Assembly (NCBI RefSeq): GCF_008831285.2
Contig: NC_045150.1
Coordinates: 1 to 62,000, forward strand
Direction: 5' to 3'
From: Nymphaea colorata
Lineage: Eukaryota; Streptophyta; Magnoliopsida; Nymphaeales; Nymphaeaceae
Length of the DNA: 62,000 bases
Below, piece after piece: positions 1-11,570 of the stretch. Every line of letters begins with the position of its first letter. Positions within the stretch are counted from its first letter, which is position 1. The translations under genes were made by a program, and so were the position numbers. A model generated the notes under the pieces. That model saw only the letters and a list, made by a program, of their open reading frames with translations, had not been told where the DNA came from and did not search any database.

Positions 1-122
1 TACAGAAAATCATGTGATAGAGATGTTACAGATAAAAGGTACAACAGATAAATTTAAAGATAATAGTAAAAAAGATATCTTTCCTTAAAAATCAGATCTA
101 GATGTTTCCTTCTAATCCGATA
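1..122 (-). mobile_element. Copia LTR fragment (outer end), cut by the window start
   Basis: These bases match 57591-57714, the outer end of the 5' LTR of the copia element at 52929-57714. The LTR ends at gata and is followed by ctatt, the same 5-bp target duplication seen at the right copy. The copy therefore inherited the copia insertion, and a copia body should lie to the left of the window. Confidence 0.85.
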
Positions 123-1335
123 CTATTATTGAGGTCGGTCCCATCGAGGAGATGAGTGGTGTTGGTTTTTCGTTGGACCCTATGGGGCCGGATAGTTTCC
201 ATACGTCTTTTTACAGCACCAATGTGAACAAATTGGGGAAAGCCTAAATAAAGTGGCAAACTCTTTCCTTCGGCCAGGTAAGATGGTGAAAATGGTGAAT
301 CAGTCTCAGATTGTGCTGATTCTGAAAAAGGAGGGAGTAGGATTCAAGATTACAAGCCAATAGCGCTATGTAACTTGCTCTATAAATTTTTATCAAAACT
401 CCTAGCAGGTCGAATGAAAGGCATCCTAGCGGTAATCTGCCCTGATCAAGCCAGTGTTTCTCCCAGGGCGCTGTTTAGGTGATAATGTCATTCTTGCACA
501 TGAGTTCTAAATTCCTTCGACCGGAGCACGGCACCTTGTTGCTTGAAAATCGATTTGGCTAAGGCCTATGAAAGGGTGGATTGGAAATTCTTCACTGCAG
601 CTTTGAGAGGGCTTGGGTTCAATGATGTTTGGACTAGCGGTGCAGCTACATGTTTTTCTACGACATCGGCATGTGTCATGATTAATGGCGGGCTGGAGAA
701 TATTTCGACTTGGAAGTGAGGGCTCAAACAAGGGGATCTCATCTTTCCTTACCTGTTTATTGTGGCTTTGGAAGTCCTTACCTGACACGTTCAACTGAAA
801 ATCTCGAGCAGAAGGTTCAAACCCCCTCTCTTGTGGGACTCGGCATGTGCCCTCCACTATTGTTGTACGCCGATGATATTTTCATTTTTTTAAAACTAAA
901 GGCGAAATTGTTGGGGGAAATTCAACCGTTGCTGGAGCTTTTGGAGATGATTGCTGGGCTTGTATGAGCAAGGATAAATAGATCATCTTTTTCTTCAACT
1001 CTAGCAATGGGGAAGGCCAGTGAATCATATTTTGGCTGGCTAGAGTGTCTCCACTCTGCCCTCTTGGTACCTGGGCCTACCTCTTATCACAGGTAATCTG
1101 ATGCTTCCTCTATGCGACCAGCTTTTGTCTAAAGTGAGGCGTTGGCTTGCTCATTGGAAAGTAAATATGCTTTCCTTTGGTGGGCTATGTTTACTTATAC
1201 ATGTGATTAACCAAACTATAGAATTTTGGAGTAGCACTTTCTTGCTTCCGATTGTGGTGATTCGAAGAACCTGAATGCTCGTGACGACCGCAACAGTCAC
1301 AGGGCTGTGCAATGGCCCTGGTCCGATTTTAATAA
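123..1335 (+). mobile_element. LINE C reverse-transcriptase fragment, left copy
   Basis: This is the 3' part of a plant L1-type LINE. Translation in shifting frames shows the RT fingers region (GPDSFHTSFY near 190), a KIDLAKAYERVDW block near 545-590 and the catalytic YADD motif at 866-877. Frameshifts and stops break it into short pieces; the matching part of the right copy stays open longer. It ends near 1335, before an AT-rich tract. It cannot encode a working enzyme as written. The 5' half of the element would lie left of the window, beyond a copia insertion. Confidence 0.8.
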
Positions 1336-1679
1336 AAAATAAATAAAATATTTATATTTAATATTAAATATCATATTTATAATAAATATATAAAAATATA
1401 TATTAAATATAATTTTATCATATATATCGAGTCCGGCTCGAGCCCAGCCTGACCTGAGTACCCTGAAATCTCTTTGGGTACCTTGCTAGATGGCCACCTT
1501 TGGCAATGGACAGTGATGAGACATGGAGAAGATGAACAGCCGTGAGAAGAAGACTAGAGGAGGAGGGCAATTGTTGCCGACAACAAAGGTGGCCATCACG
1601 AAAATGGAAGAAAGTTGAGTATGAGCAGGAAATGATAGAAAGATGTCCGCTAGCTGTCATGGCCAGCAGAGGCCATAGG
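1336..1679. other. AT-rich tract followed by an unassigned segment
   Basis: Positions 1336-1430 are almost pure A/T with repeated aaatat patterns and may be the LINE C tail. Positions 1436-1679 are GC-richer (cgagtccggctcgagccc at the start) and carry open frames on both strands that I do not recognise. The block recurs intact at 58920-59279, so it belongs to the duplicated segment and is probably old transposon sequence. Confidence 0.5.
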
Positions 1680-2169
1680 CAGGGAGAGAGAGAGAGAGAG
1701 AAAGAGCCGATAAAATGGAAATCTATATCAAAATTTGGGACAAGAAGTCCCCTAGTTACAAAAATTTGGGGACAAAAAGTTCCCTAGCCACAATAACAAA
1801 CCGCAAGGCAGAAAAAAAAGATGAAATATACAATACAACTCACAGAAAAACAAAATAAGAGGGGTGGGGTGCGAGTGGAAGGACGGAACGACACCATCAC
1901 CTAGCCACAGAAAGAGGACGATGCCGTAGCCGAATGGCAAAATGGATATCCTATGCACAAGACGAGCCACAGACTCCGGCTAAGAGAAGGTGCCCGAAGA
2001 CCCTGTTGTTGCGCTCCTCCCAAATGCGCAACCAAGCTGAAATGAGCCAGAACCTCCAGACACGACCCCAGGAAACAAACAAGTGGGAGAAGAACAGAAA
2101 AGGAAAAAAAGACAAATGGAGGGTGGGTTTGGAAGACTACTAACAAGGGAAGGCCAGACAGAAGCAAGA

Positions 2170-2275
2170 ACACTAAAGAAGAAAGGGTAAGAGGTAAAAA
2201 GGTGGACCCGAGACTCAGCCACGGCGAGACAGAGGGGACATTGGTTAGCTAAACTAATGCCCAGGCACTGCAAGC
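2170..2275 (-). pseudogene. LINE A zinc-binding domain downstream of RT
   Basis: The translated block LGISLANQCPLCLAVAESRV followed by HLFTSYPF has the paired-cysteine and His pattern of the zf-RVT domain found near the C-terminus of plant LINE ORF2. The same block occurs in LINE B near 48519-48625 and in the right-hand copy near 59850. It helps fix element orientation. Confidence 0.65.
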
Positions 2276-3039
2276 GATCAAAAGTGTTGATGTAGCCAAC
2301 ATGAAGAAGCCAAACAAAAGCAAAATCACGAGGAGAAGGGCCAGGGAACCAAAGGGATCGGGATGGGAGCGACGCCACAGAAGAATCAAAGGAACCAGGT
2401 AGCAAGAAGAAAAAGTGAAACCACGGGAAGGTGAAAGAGGCAAAGATGGGGATACAAACGATGGGAGACCAGCAAGGCGGAGGAAAAGAGGAAGGACGAA
2501 AAGCATGTCGCACCAAAAGTGAGAGGGAGAGGTGTGAGAGATGGAACTACTCTAAACACTAGGAGAATGCAGGTCAAATTTGGAGCAAATGAATAGGGTG
2601 ATGGGAGACTGCTCAATAGCTAGACACTACTACGAAGAACACAGAGAAGACTCACAAGCCAACTAAGGTTGGTAACCCCAGCACCCCCAAGAAGACGCGG
2701 AAAGGCAACCATATCCCAACGCGCAAAGCGATCGAAGGCCGATCATCATCGATGATAAAATTATGAATGATTTTGTCAAACCTATTCAGAACAACCACAG
2801 GAGGTCGAAAGACCACCAGAGCATGGAGGGGAACAGACACAAGACAATGTTTATCAAGAGTAATACTACCTGAGAGAGAAAACAACTTTCTCTGCCAACA
2901 TTGAAGGCGATCAACAAGTTTCTACTCCACTCCATCCCAAATAGTAATCTGAAGACCCAAATAGTCCATAGGCAGGCCAGCAGCCTTACACCCAAAGCGA
3001 ACAAGAAGTACCATGGCAAGATCTGCGTGCATGAGGGAA

Positions 3040-4035
3040 ATGTGACACTTAGAAGAATTAATAGAAAGACCTGAGATGAGCTCAAAACCCGAAAGATGAG
3101 CCAAGTTCTCACAATCTATTGGCAAGAAGCACTGCTAAACAGGAGAAAGTCGTCATCATACTAAAGGGTGGAGAAGGCTTATAATGGGGGAGTGAATGCG
3201 GAGCGAGGAAGCCACGGCCGCAGCGTGATGAAATAAAGCAGAAAAGCACTCGACAACTAAGTTAAAAAGCAAAGGTGATAACAGACAACCCTGACGAAGG
3301 CCACGACCGAGACAAAAGAAATCACCACATAACCCATTGAAGGAGACCGCAAGCTGGGCCCCAGTGGCAAGCGAAGGTGTCCACTACCTAAACGATGGAC
3401 CAAAAGCAAGGCGGGTGAGGATGTCAGAAAGGAACTCCCAACTAACCGAGTCAAAGGCCTTAGAGATGTCCAACTTAAGGATGAAAAGGAAGACGCAGAC
3501 AGTATAGGGAGTGAACAACCTCATGGGCCAGGACAACAACGTCATGGAAACACCGACCCTTGATGAAAGCAACCTGGAAGGCTTAAAGATAGAAGGCAAA
3601 ACAGGCACAAGCCTTAAGGAAAATAACTTAGCAATAATCTTGTAAGGTGTGCCCAAGATGGAGATCAAGTGAAAGTGGGCGACGTCCGTAGGGTTAGGAC
3701 GCTTAAGCACCAAGACGCAGGTGGCTCGATTAAATTCTTTAAGGAAGACAGAGTTGGAGGCAAACTCATCACAAAACGCAAACATATCAGCGCTACAAGC
3801 CTCCCAAAAGGTGCGAAAAAATCCAATAGGAAACCATCAATATCATGCACCATTGATCTCTTGGTGCAGGAAGGGCCGCCCAAGAGAGATCGCACATGAG
3901 ACAGAGAGGGAGGAGAGGTGAAAGTCTGGCAACGGGCGCAAAAGCAAAAAGACTTAAAGTAGAAGTCTAAAAAATGAGCAGTCAAAGCCTGGAGAATGTC
4001 ATCACCAAGAAAAACTTTATGCCCGATAACCATAA
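3040..4035 (-). pseudogene. LINE A reverse transcriptase domain, catalytic motif altered
   Basis: Minus-strand frames between 4035 and 3040 carry the LINE RT blocks, including LDISKAFDSVSWEFL near 3470-3420. The catalytic box at 3149-3160 reads YDDD, where the related LINE B keeps YADD at 47613-47624. The codon before it is a stop (3161-3163) where LINE B has CAA. With the frameshifts this makes the domain a relic. Confidence 0.75.
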
Positions 4036-4369
4036 ACTAGAGCAACGACTTGCGGCGCCTTTGATGGAAGAATCTAGAATTCTGGTTTCCATATGAAAGC
4101 CAACCCAGCCTAGAATGTTGCTGCCAATGGATGGACTCCCTAATCCACTACTCTGAGCAAGACAGTGGAGACAAAGGAGATGAGAAGACTGATCCACAGA
4201 AATATTGTCAGAAGATTGGATGGATAGGATCTACTCATCCCAAACGGTCACTTTAAAAAATTTGCCACTCCAAAAATGTGTTTCAAGGCAAAGATCTCCT
4301 TCCTGATGGAATGTAACTTCCGCGAGAGCCTAAAACAGCCCACCTACCATTGATGATGCGAACCCACCA

Positions 4370-5141
4370 TTTAGAGATGGCAGCCACAAAGGACTCGTCA
4401 CAGAGCCACCAAAACTCAAAACGAAACCTGGCGCGCCTGGTATCAACCCTATCCCGAAGAAGGGAAAGGAGCAGCGAAGCATGATCAGACAAGTGTCTTG
4501 GTCCTAAAACCAAGGAGAACAAAGGAAAAACAGAGAACGGCTCAGGCGAGAGGAAGACACAATCCAACCTACGGAGAATGGGAGGAATCCTATTGTTGGA
4601 CCAAGTGAACTCACCATTATTCAGAGGCACGTTAAAAGACTGACTCTTCAATGAACGAGCAAAAAGCAGAAATAAATGGACCAGAAGTGACAAAGGAGGA
4701 TGAATCAGCTGGGCTAAGCAAACAATTAAAGTCTCGTACCAAAAGTCAAGGCGAATGAGCAAGCTGACGAGCATGATGTAGCTCAGCCCATAGCTGGTCA
4801 CACAAAGCCCCAACGCAAGGGCCGTAAACCACAGTAACTAAGACCAAACCAATGGGCCAGAGACCACTGAGAGAGGCTGAGATAAAGTACCTACCAACAT
4901 ACACAACACCTGTAAGAGGTGGAGACCAAGCCAATAGGATGCCGCCAACGGCCCCATCAGCAGGTAAGAACCTAAAGGACAGATGACGCAACAAAGTATA
5001 AACACAAACATGAGAGATCACAAACAGCTTAGTCTCAACCACGATAAGCATTGAAGGTTCATGTTGACAAACCCAAGAAAAGAGATATCTAGGCTGATAA
5101 CAAGCACTCAGGCCCCGCACTCTCCAGCATGCAACCCTCAT
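4370..5141 (-). pseudogene. LINE A endonuclease domain (exo/endo/phosphatase fold), broken
   Basis: The frame starting at 5141 opens with MRVACWRVRGLS and soon shows VVETKLF, the usual beginning of plant LINE endonucleases. Such enzymes nick target DNA to prime reverse transcription. A second frame (near 4620-4440) carries GEFTWSN, RRLDCVFLS and a late SDH motif, the substrate and metal-site signatures at the end of the domain. At least one frame change separates the two halves. Confidence 0.75.
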
Positions 5142-6672
5142 GGGTAAACCACACGAAGCGACGTACGCCTGGCCATCGTAGCCGCACCGGGAGGGAGGAT
5201 GGAGGCTGCGGAAGCCCCAATCCTACGCAATTTCCTCCGCAATCTGGCAAGGCTAGAATGGGAGGCAGGCGCAACAGCGACCACAAAAGAAGAACATAGG
5301 AAATCAAGTTTCTCCTGTGGGAGATAGACCTTAAGAGCGGGAAGCACATTTGAAAGAGAAATGCCTAGCTCAACATCTAACAAGAGAGAGACAGGTGGCA
5401 ACCCATCGGGCAAGAAGGGACTAACAACAGGTCCAGTGGTGGGACCAGGCAACTGAGTAGGAGAGATAAGAGAGGACAAGGGGTGTTACTAGTGGACAAA
5501 GAATCAGGACGCAAGGCGGGAGAAGAAGTGTACACATAAGGAAGTGGGGGAGGGCAGGGCTAACACTGTGGAGGGGTAGGCAGGCGGGGTTGCGAGGACA
5601 GCCGCGACTAAGTCCAGAAAGCATTACATGAAAGGAAGGCAAGTCGGTGGTAAAGCTACAGCCAAAGGAAACAAAAGGAAACCTGAGCAGGTGAGTGAAG
5701 GAGAGGGTCCTGGGAGGTAGAGGGGGGCAGTAACAAGGATAAAGAGCAAGGAACAGGCAACAGAGGAGGATGGCTGACTGGGGTGATGAAACACTAATGA
5801 TCAAGACAATAGAGGCCGCAGTCGACAAAGAGCGAGCAACAACTGCAACCTCAAGGGGACGACCCCCAGCAAATGGGCAGACAGTTGACTGTGACGGTGC
5901 AAAGACCGGACGTGGCCAAGATCAGACTGAGCAGCAAGCAGCACCGGGTGGGGGCATCCCGAGGTGGACGCGTGCGAACCCCCACCTCGCAGAGAAGAAA
6001 AAGGAAGGGGCAAGCAAGGTACCTCAGGGGAGCACGGTAGAGAGGAGGCAGGACTCTGTGAGGAAGGCGAGTCTGGCTCCAGTGGTGAGGGAAGCAAGTG
6101 CGGGAGCTGTGACGGTGGGAGCTCGGCAAGTGAAGAACACTGGTGCAACAAACCACCTGGGTCGAAGAAGGCAGACCCCGTGTGCCAGGAAAAGCAGGCC
6201 CAGGCCAAGGAAGTCTGATAGAGCCAAAGAAAATAGAGATAGCAACTGAAGAAGGCGACAGAGAAGTACCTGGTAGAGGAACTAGAACCCAAAAGGAGGA
6301 AGCAACCGCTGCAAAGCCATGCCGCCGACCAAAAAGTCGCGGATCATTCTGACAAGCAGGAAAACAACAGCGAGCATGATGGCCTGACGACCGTTCAAGG
6401 AAGCACACCTCTGACACCACCACTGGCCCCATCTGACGTGGATAGAAGCGACAGACCGAAGAATGTGATGAAGCTTTGAAGCACGATGGGAAGAGGGGAC
6501 ACACCAAGGTGAGGGAATTGACCTACCGACAGAGATCACCTTGGGGAGTCTCGGCCGCAAGGAACAATCACCCATCTGCAAAAGGAGAAACCAACAGCGT
6601 GCAGGTGGGAGGAATACTTGGAAGAGGCTGCAAGCATCTTGCAGCTGAAACGAGCTGGCAAAGACACAACAG

Positions 6673-7139
6673 AAGATGGTAGACTACCAACTGAATGACA
6701 ACACCAAAGCCTGATGGACCCCCTCAGGCGAGCAAAGAAAACTGATCACATCACGACAAAGCAAGCGATTAAGGGTGGGGAGGTGGGGGGGGGGGGGTTA
6801 CTTGGCTTGATACCACAGAGATTGGTACCACTAACCTAAGCTCACTGGGGTGGTCACAAAGGCGGAGGAGGAGGGAGGGTGGCCATCACACCAACCCTCT
6901 GCACGAACAAAGTGGCCGGTCCAAAGCAACGAAGCCAATCACATGTGTGTGCCCACCCACTGCCAAGGCAGCTGCATCTGAGCCCGGTTGGCCCCGTAGG
7001 CTGGTGAGACACAACTTAGAGCAACGTGAGAGCAAGGCACCGAAAGAGGACCAGTCAGCTAACAAAATGCTCCAAAGGACGGTGAGGAGAGCACAAGCTG
7101 TAAAAGACATTTCATCGAACAGTTGCCGCATAGCTCCAA
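6673..7139. other. No gene seen; flank of LINE A with a G13 run
   Basis: Past the 5' end of LINE A there is no recognisable coding sequence. An uninterrupted run of 13 G lies at 6785-6797. The open frames here are short and unlike any family I know. Confidence 0.5.
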
Positions 7140-7460
7140 AGAGGTGAGGAGACGGGAGGTGAGTAGACGGGCGGGCGACCGAGATGCGCGGCAGGTCAGC
7201 AGATGGGAGGTGAGCAGGCAAGCAGGCGAGCAAGTGGGAGGCGGGCGAGCAGGCGGGAGAGTAGGTGAGGAGACGCGCGAGCGGGTGGGACAGATGGGCG
7301 GGAGAGATGGGCGAGAGGAGACGGGCGGGAGAGACGGGCGGGAGGAGTTGGGCAAGAGGAGATAGGCGGAGAGACGGGCGGGAGGAGACGGGTGGGAGAG
7401 ATGGGTGAGGAGACGGGTGAGGAGATGGGGGAGGAGACGGGCCGAGAGAAAGAGAGAGAG
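7140..7460 (+). repeat. G/A-rich minisatellite with G-quadruplex potential
   Basis: An imperfect tandem array of units such as gggcgggagagacgggcgg and gaggagacggg. The + strand is almost free of T and C-poor, so the strand bias is extreme. Between about 7286 and 7395 many GGG runs sit 1-10 bases apart, enough for intramolecular G-quadruplexes. The long minus-strand frames across it (Ser/Pro/Leu-rich) are products of the repeat, not genes. Confidence 0.8.
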
Positions 7461-7676
7461 ACGAGAGAGAAAGCCAGAGATGTGCTAGTACTTTGCTTGT
7501 TAGCATGACTCATGCTGCCTAACTGCATTATGTTAAAAAGTAGGGCCACTATTAAATATAGTTAAATATACACAAGGCAACAGGCTGTCGTTTGGCAACA
7601 CAACCCAAAATATTGAAACAGATTCATGAAACGTAGCAACGCATACTTATATTACTGTTTCCATAGCTATACCAAT

Positions 7677-7678
<2 letters not shown>

Positions 7679-7734
<56 letters not shown>
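7679..7734. repeat. (TA)n microsatellite
   Basis: About 27 perfect TA units, followed by tgtatatg. Confidence 0.95.
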
Positions 7735-7739
<5 letters not shown>

Positions 7740-9550
7740 GTCTTTCTGTTTGTCCCTTTCAACTGATACCCACCGTCGGAATATAGAACATTGAGCACCC
7801 ATTTCACAAGTCCATGTTTCATTCGAATCTGGAGCAACATGTATATTGTACCACTGGAGTATGACCGAGTATTAATATAATCTAGATCTGGGATCCATTA
7901 TTTTGTATCAGCTACGTATAGTACCAGATCCTTTGGAAGGTGATATGGTATCAGCTCAACCTTGTGGGCCTGTGGCCCACCATTAATGCAATATAATGTG
8001 TCCTATATCTTCATTTGCAAAATCTGACTGAGTCTTCTTCTGTAGTTCAATTCGTACTTGGACAAAACTGGGTTTCATCCCAACCACTCCTAATTCAAAC
8101 CATAAATATTTAATGTGGAATTTGCTACCCATGTTTAATCAACTTATGTCCTACAGCTTTAAATCTCGCAACGTCAGTCGTTCCATCCGATCCAATGGTA
8201 CAAAATATGGTGACAATTTGAGTACTTGTGTTTTTTTCTTTCGTACTGAAAATATGTTTTACCAGCTGCCAACGGTTTAATTTGAGTCATTAATTACAAA
8301 CCTTGATACAACATCTACAACACATTCATGGGATCAGATTGATTTATAAAATAGATTATGCAGAGTGATATATGTGTTATTTCATCAGGTTGGGAGAATA
8401 TTTTTAAACCAGTATATGTATGTATGTATATTATTTCTTCAAAATCAAAATAACTTGTACAAAGGCTAATAACTGTGACCTTTCTCTCTTTCATAAGTAA
8501 GAAGTAAAAAAATCAAAATTTCGAAAAGTACAAGGCCAATTTTGGTAGTAAATTGGGAAAATTAGGTTCTTGGGTATTGTAACATGAAATTTTTTTGGAC
8601 TTTATTTAGCTGACCAAAAAAATATGGTTGTCACAGATTAGTAAAATTGTGCCTCATGTGTTCACCCTTCATGAAATTATATATTAACCTAAAGAGCTGT
8701 TTAACAATGGGAATACCATGTGAGTGTAACATAAATAATCTGTCCCAAAAATTGAGGATATTCATGAAATCACTTACTAAAATCAGACTGAATTGACCGA
8801 TTTAAATCTAATCAGATCGTTTTCAATTCGATGGAAGATCTGATTAGAAAGCCTCAAAGAATCGAGAGTTTTTTTTACATTTAGCCATAAATCGACCAAT
8901 TCTAAGAGAATCTGTCGTTATTTTTATTTATTTATTTATTTTTTTCAATAAGCTGTTCCTAACACCCTTTCTTGTGGGTGTTATGGCATACTTAAAGGAG
9001 GCCAGTGACCTTATATTATAGGCATTTATGACATTAATAAAGGAGTCAGATGTAATAAATAGAGAAGATGACTACCCGTTTCAGTGCTTAGTTAAAGCAG
9101 GTGACTTTTTTACTGTAGGCATTTTTTCAATCAGCCCCTCCTTTCCTGCTCATGCTTAAACTTGTAGTAACACGAGAACATTTGCGTCAGAAAATCTGTA
9201 GCTGGGTTATAAAATTGGACGTGCCCACTTCTTGTTCACACATTTTCTTTCTTATTTTCTCAATCATATTCGTTCAAAGGCATGTTCCTCTCGCTCTCTC
9301 TCCTTCATCCTCTCTCTTTCTCTCTCTCTCTCTCTCCCTCAATCTCTTTTTCTCCATGTATTTTATATGCTCATTTTTTATTACTTATCTTTATTTTAGA
9401 TTATATTGCAAAAAAGGTTATGCCAATTGCCACATCAACTATAGATACTAAATTTTGTCGACAGTTCTTTTTTTATTCTTTTTCTTATTTCCCATTGTTA
9501 TGAATTTTATTTAGCACTTTTATTATTTTTTGGTTTCTTTTTTTGGAATA
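7735..9550. other. Intergenic, no gene recognised
   Basis: AT-rich sequence without a supported coding region. A perfect 7-bp inverted repeat, gtgggcc and ggcccac with a 3-base gap, lies at 7964-7980. A pyrimidine-rich (TC)n tract lies at about 9290-9345; the short frames over it are artefacts of that tract. Confidence 0.6.
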
Positions 9551-9557
9551 ATCATGA

Positions 9558-9586
9558 GACCTATAGCGGTGAAATGGCTATAGGTC
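9558..9586. repeat. Perfect 9-bp stem inverted repeat
   Basis: gacctatag at 9558-9566 pairs with ctataggtc at 9578-9586 across an 11-base spacer. It lies just before a CACTA-like remnant and may be a transposon end. The core tcaccgctata recurs near 36110, hinting at a repeat family. Confidence 0.6.
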
Positions 9587-9599
9587 GCTTGCTTTTAAT

Positions 9600-9860
9600 G
9601 GCACAACGTTCGGATCAATGAAAAGCTTTTTCACGGACGCAAACATTCCATCAGTAAAACTGTTACAGTTTTAGTGACGGATTCTTGCACCAGTAAAAAC
9701 GACAAATATAAAATGTCAAAATCAATTTTCAGTGACATTTATTCTTTCGTGTCACTAAAAGGTTAATTTTTATTAACATAATGTCAGAATGTTAGTAAAA
9801 GTATCAATGACACTATTTTTACTAACGGTAATGGTAAAACATTAGTAAAACCTTGTGTGG
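9600..9860. mobile_element. Probable CACTA-like non-autonomous transposon remnant
   Basis: The segment repeats short motifs in both orientations: tttagtgacgg, cagtgacat, gtgtcactaaaa, actaacgg and ttagtaaaac. Sub-terminal arrays of this kind (tagtgacgg / tcactaaa) are common in plant En/Spm-type elements. I could not place clean CACTA ends or a target duplication, so the class is tentative. Confidence 0.35.
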
Positions 9861-9869
9861 TTTTTTGCT

Positions 9870-11380
9870 TATTTTTATTGATATTTTTTTTGCGTCGATC
9901 AAAACTTTTTTTTTTGGGCAGTGTTCATATACCTTGGTTAGCAGAGCCAAAGGGTAAAAATTGGCCACTTTCTTGAATACCTGGGAATCGTTGAAGGTGC
10001 ATATTCCCATGTTATATTTAATCTATTAGTTTCTCATGTTTTGATAGAAAAAAATATATATTTCCAACAAGAGGGGCAGGGTATCAGAGAATGACGATAA
10101 AAAAATAAAAAATGGGGGCAAGAGCATTTCCCTTGTCAAACATGATCGAAGTATTTTTCTATTAAAATATTATTATTAAGGTATTGTTATTAGGTTAATA
10201 TATTGACTATTATTGATTATTGTTATTATTGTGTAAAGTGGGAATATCATTATTTTACAAATTAAAATAAAAATATATATTTTAATTAATCCAATTCACA
10301 AAAACTTGTGATTTCAATTTGATTTAGCCAATTCACTCGATGATAAGCTTTCTGATTCTACTCAAAAACCAATTTTGATAACATTACGTAGAACACGTTG
10401 TTATATTGATGATGAAAGACTCACAAGGTATTCCTAAAAAATAAATATGACAGAAAATATGTGATTAACTGAAAAGTTAGGCGGAAAAATTAAAGAAAAG
10501 GAAACTGCGGTTACTCAGCTTTTACCTCATGTATACGACTTCTCCAGACATAGATATGTTGGATCCATTATTATTTAAAAATTAATTATCAAAAAAAGCT
10601 AAACCACGGTTACATAACATTTCATTAACAAAGCTCATGCATGTAGATTCTCAGCTCAGTCTTGTTTGTGTTTATGTTTATGTTGAGCTCAACTTAACCC
10701 TTTTTTAACTTTTTATGTTTATGTAACTTTAACCTTTCTTTTTTTGCTTACTTGAAATTTTGTCTTTCCTTTGGCAATACAACACACTGGTAATATGGGT
10801 ATACTACTTTTATTTTTCAAAATTAATTTAAAATATTTAAGTTACTTTGAAATAAAAAGTCTAATATATAAGCAAACAAAAACATGCACGAGTAGTCATG
10901 CGAGAGGTCATGCATATCAACTGATATGTCATGTCATTAAGCAAACTGATATAAACTATTAAAATGTTAAAAATAACGTTAAAGCATTACAAAAAATATC
11001 AAAACTTTATGAAAAAATTATTTGTGCCTGATGAGTACGGATGTGCACGCATCAAACACAAACTGTGAGAGATGATGCACATGATGCGTGATGCGTGCGC
11101 TTCTAATAACATTTGCAGCAACATATGTCTTATAGCTCTTCTAACCTTATAATTATCTTCACCAACGTGATGGAATGATAGATTATTTACCAATAGAGCT
11201 TGTTCCTTTTTTATTTTTTTTCCTTTTTACGATGAAAAAATGAAGGCTTGATTTATGGGGCACATCATTTTCGAAAAACTACAATGGATGGCAATTGTCA
11301 ATTCTACAGATTAAAAGGTGACTAACAAAAATGAAGAAGATAACGAAAGCCCAACAAAGGAAGGCCATCCACTCATTGTC
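9870..11380. other. Upstream intergenic region of the CPA-FAS gene
   Basis: AT-rich, with short homopolymer runs and no supported gene. Distal regulatory sites may be here, but I cannot point to any. Confidence 0.5.
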
Positions 11381-11381
11381 T

Positions 11382-11450
11382 CCCCGTCTCTCTCTCTATC
11401 TCGTTCTCTTTGTTTTTCTATATAAGGCTCTTCAATATCGTGGTTCTTCC
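11382..11450 (+). promoter_or_regulatory. Core promoter of the CPA-FAS gene (Y patch and TATA box)
   Basis: A pyrimidine-rich patch (ctctctctctatctcg, about 11387-11402) precedes a good TATA box, tatataagg, at 11419-11427. Transcription would be expected to start about 30 bases on, near 11450. A non-coding exon with a consensus donor follows, which supports the placement. It is inferred from sequence only. Confidence 0.55.
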
Positions 11451-11570
11451 TTCAGATTTACTTCGACCAGCTTTTGAACCGTGAGTTCACCAAGGAAGGG
11501 CGATTGCCTTTTAAGGAATCAAGGCAGAATAATTTCTTCACTATCAATATTGCTGGGCTAAGAAGGCAAG
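11450..11570 (+). other. Predicted non-coding first exon (5' UTR) of the CPA-FAS gene
   Basis: From the expected start downstream of the TATA box to a donor at 11571 (gcaag|gtaact). It contains no ATG, as expected for a leader. It would splice to the acceptor ttttgcag ending at 14142, leaving gtgaaacaaag before the start codon at 14154. The implied 5' UTR intron is 2572 bases. The start position and the pairing of these sites are inference. Confidence 0.5.

Larger units (their letters stand above)
1..4387. repeat. Left copy of a 4.4-kb terminal duplication
   Basis: This stretch is repeated at 57591-62000 in the same orientation. Both copies hold, in order, the end of a copia LTR, the target-site bases ctatt, the 3' part of a LINE on the + strand, an AT-rich tract, an unassigned GC-richer segment and the 3' part of LINE A on the - strand. 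This copy is 4387 bases against 4410 on the right, a net loss of 23. Most differences I spotted are single-base gaps on the left, for example near 206, 690, 963, 1675 and 1740. Both copies run into a window edge, so the true extent is unknown. Confidence 0.95.
1680..6672 (-). mobile_element. LINE A, near full-length L1-type retrotransposon, broken
   Basis: About 5.0 kb on the minus strand. From 5' (high coordinate) to 3' it holds a leader and unrecognised ORF1-like region (about 6670-5150), an APE-type endonuclease (about 5141-4370), a reverse transcriptase (about 4035-3040), a zinc-binding RT-associated domain (about 2275-2170) and a 3' end in a (GA/TC)n run near 1681-1703. LINE B at 44051-49135 has the same order, length and sequence in the opposite orientation, which sets both ends. 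Frameshifts and stops are scattered through it, so it is inactive as written. Its 3' half is repeated at 59280-62000. Confidence 0.85.

Noticed and set aside
5801-6507. Long minus-strand open frames (163 and 218 codons) upstream of the LINE A endonuclease
   Set aside because: Composition is Ser/Pro/Leu-rich with no known domain, frames overlap, and the region matches the ORF1-like part of LINE B. Treated as part of the LINE, not separate genes.
6886-7549. Minus-strand frames of 206 and 117 codons
   Set aside because: They read through the G/A minisatellite and are repeat artefacts.
7942-7962. tRNA-Met primer-binding-like sites (gatatggtatcagct) here and near 14808
   Set aside because: The match to the initiator-tRNA complement is partial and no LTRs or polypurine tracts were found beside either.
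11025-11080. Possible hammerhead ribozyme core (cctgatgag followed by a small stem)
   Set aside because: The first conserved box and a short gatg/catc stem are present, but the required GAAA box is absent (caaac instead) and I find no closing stems.
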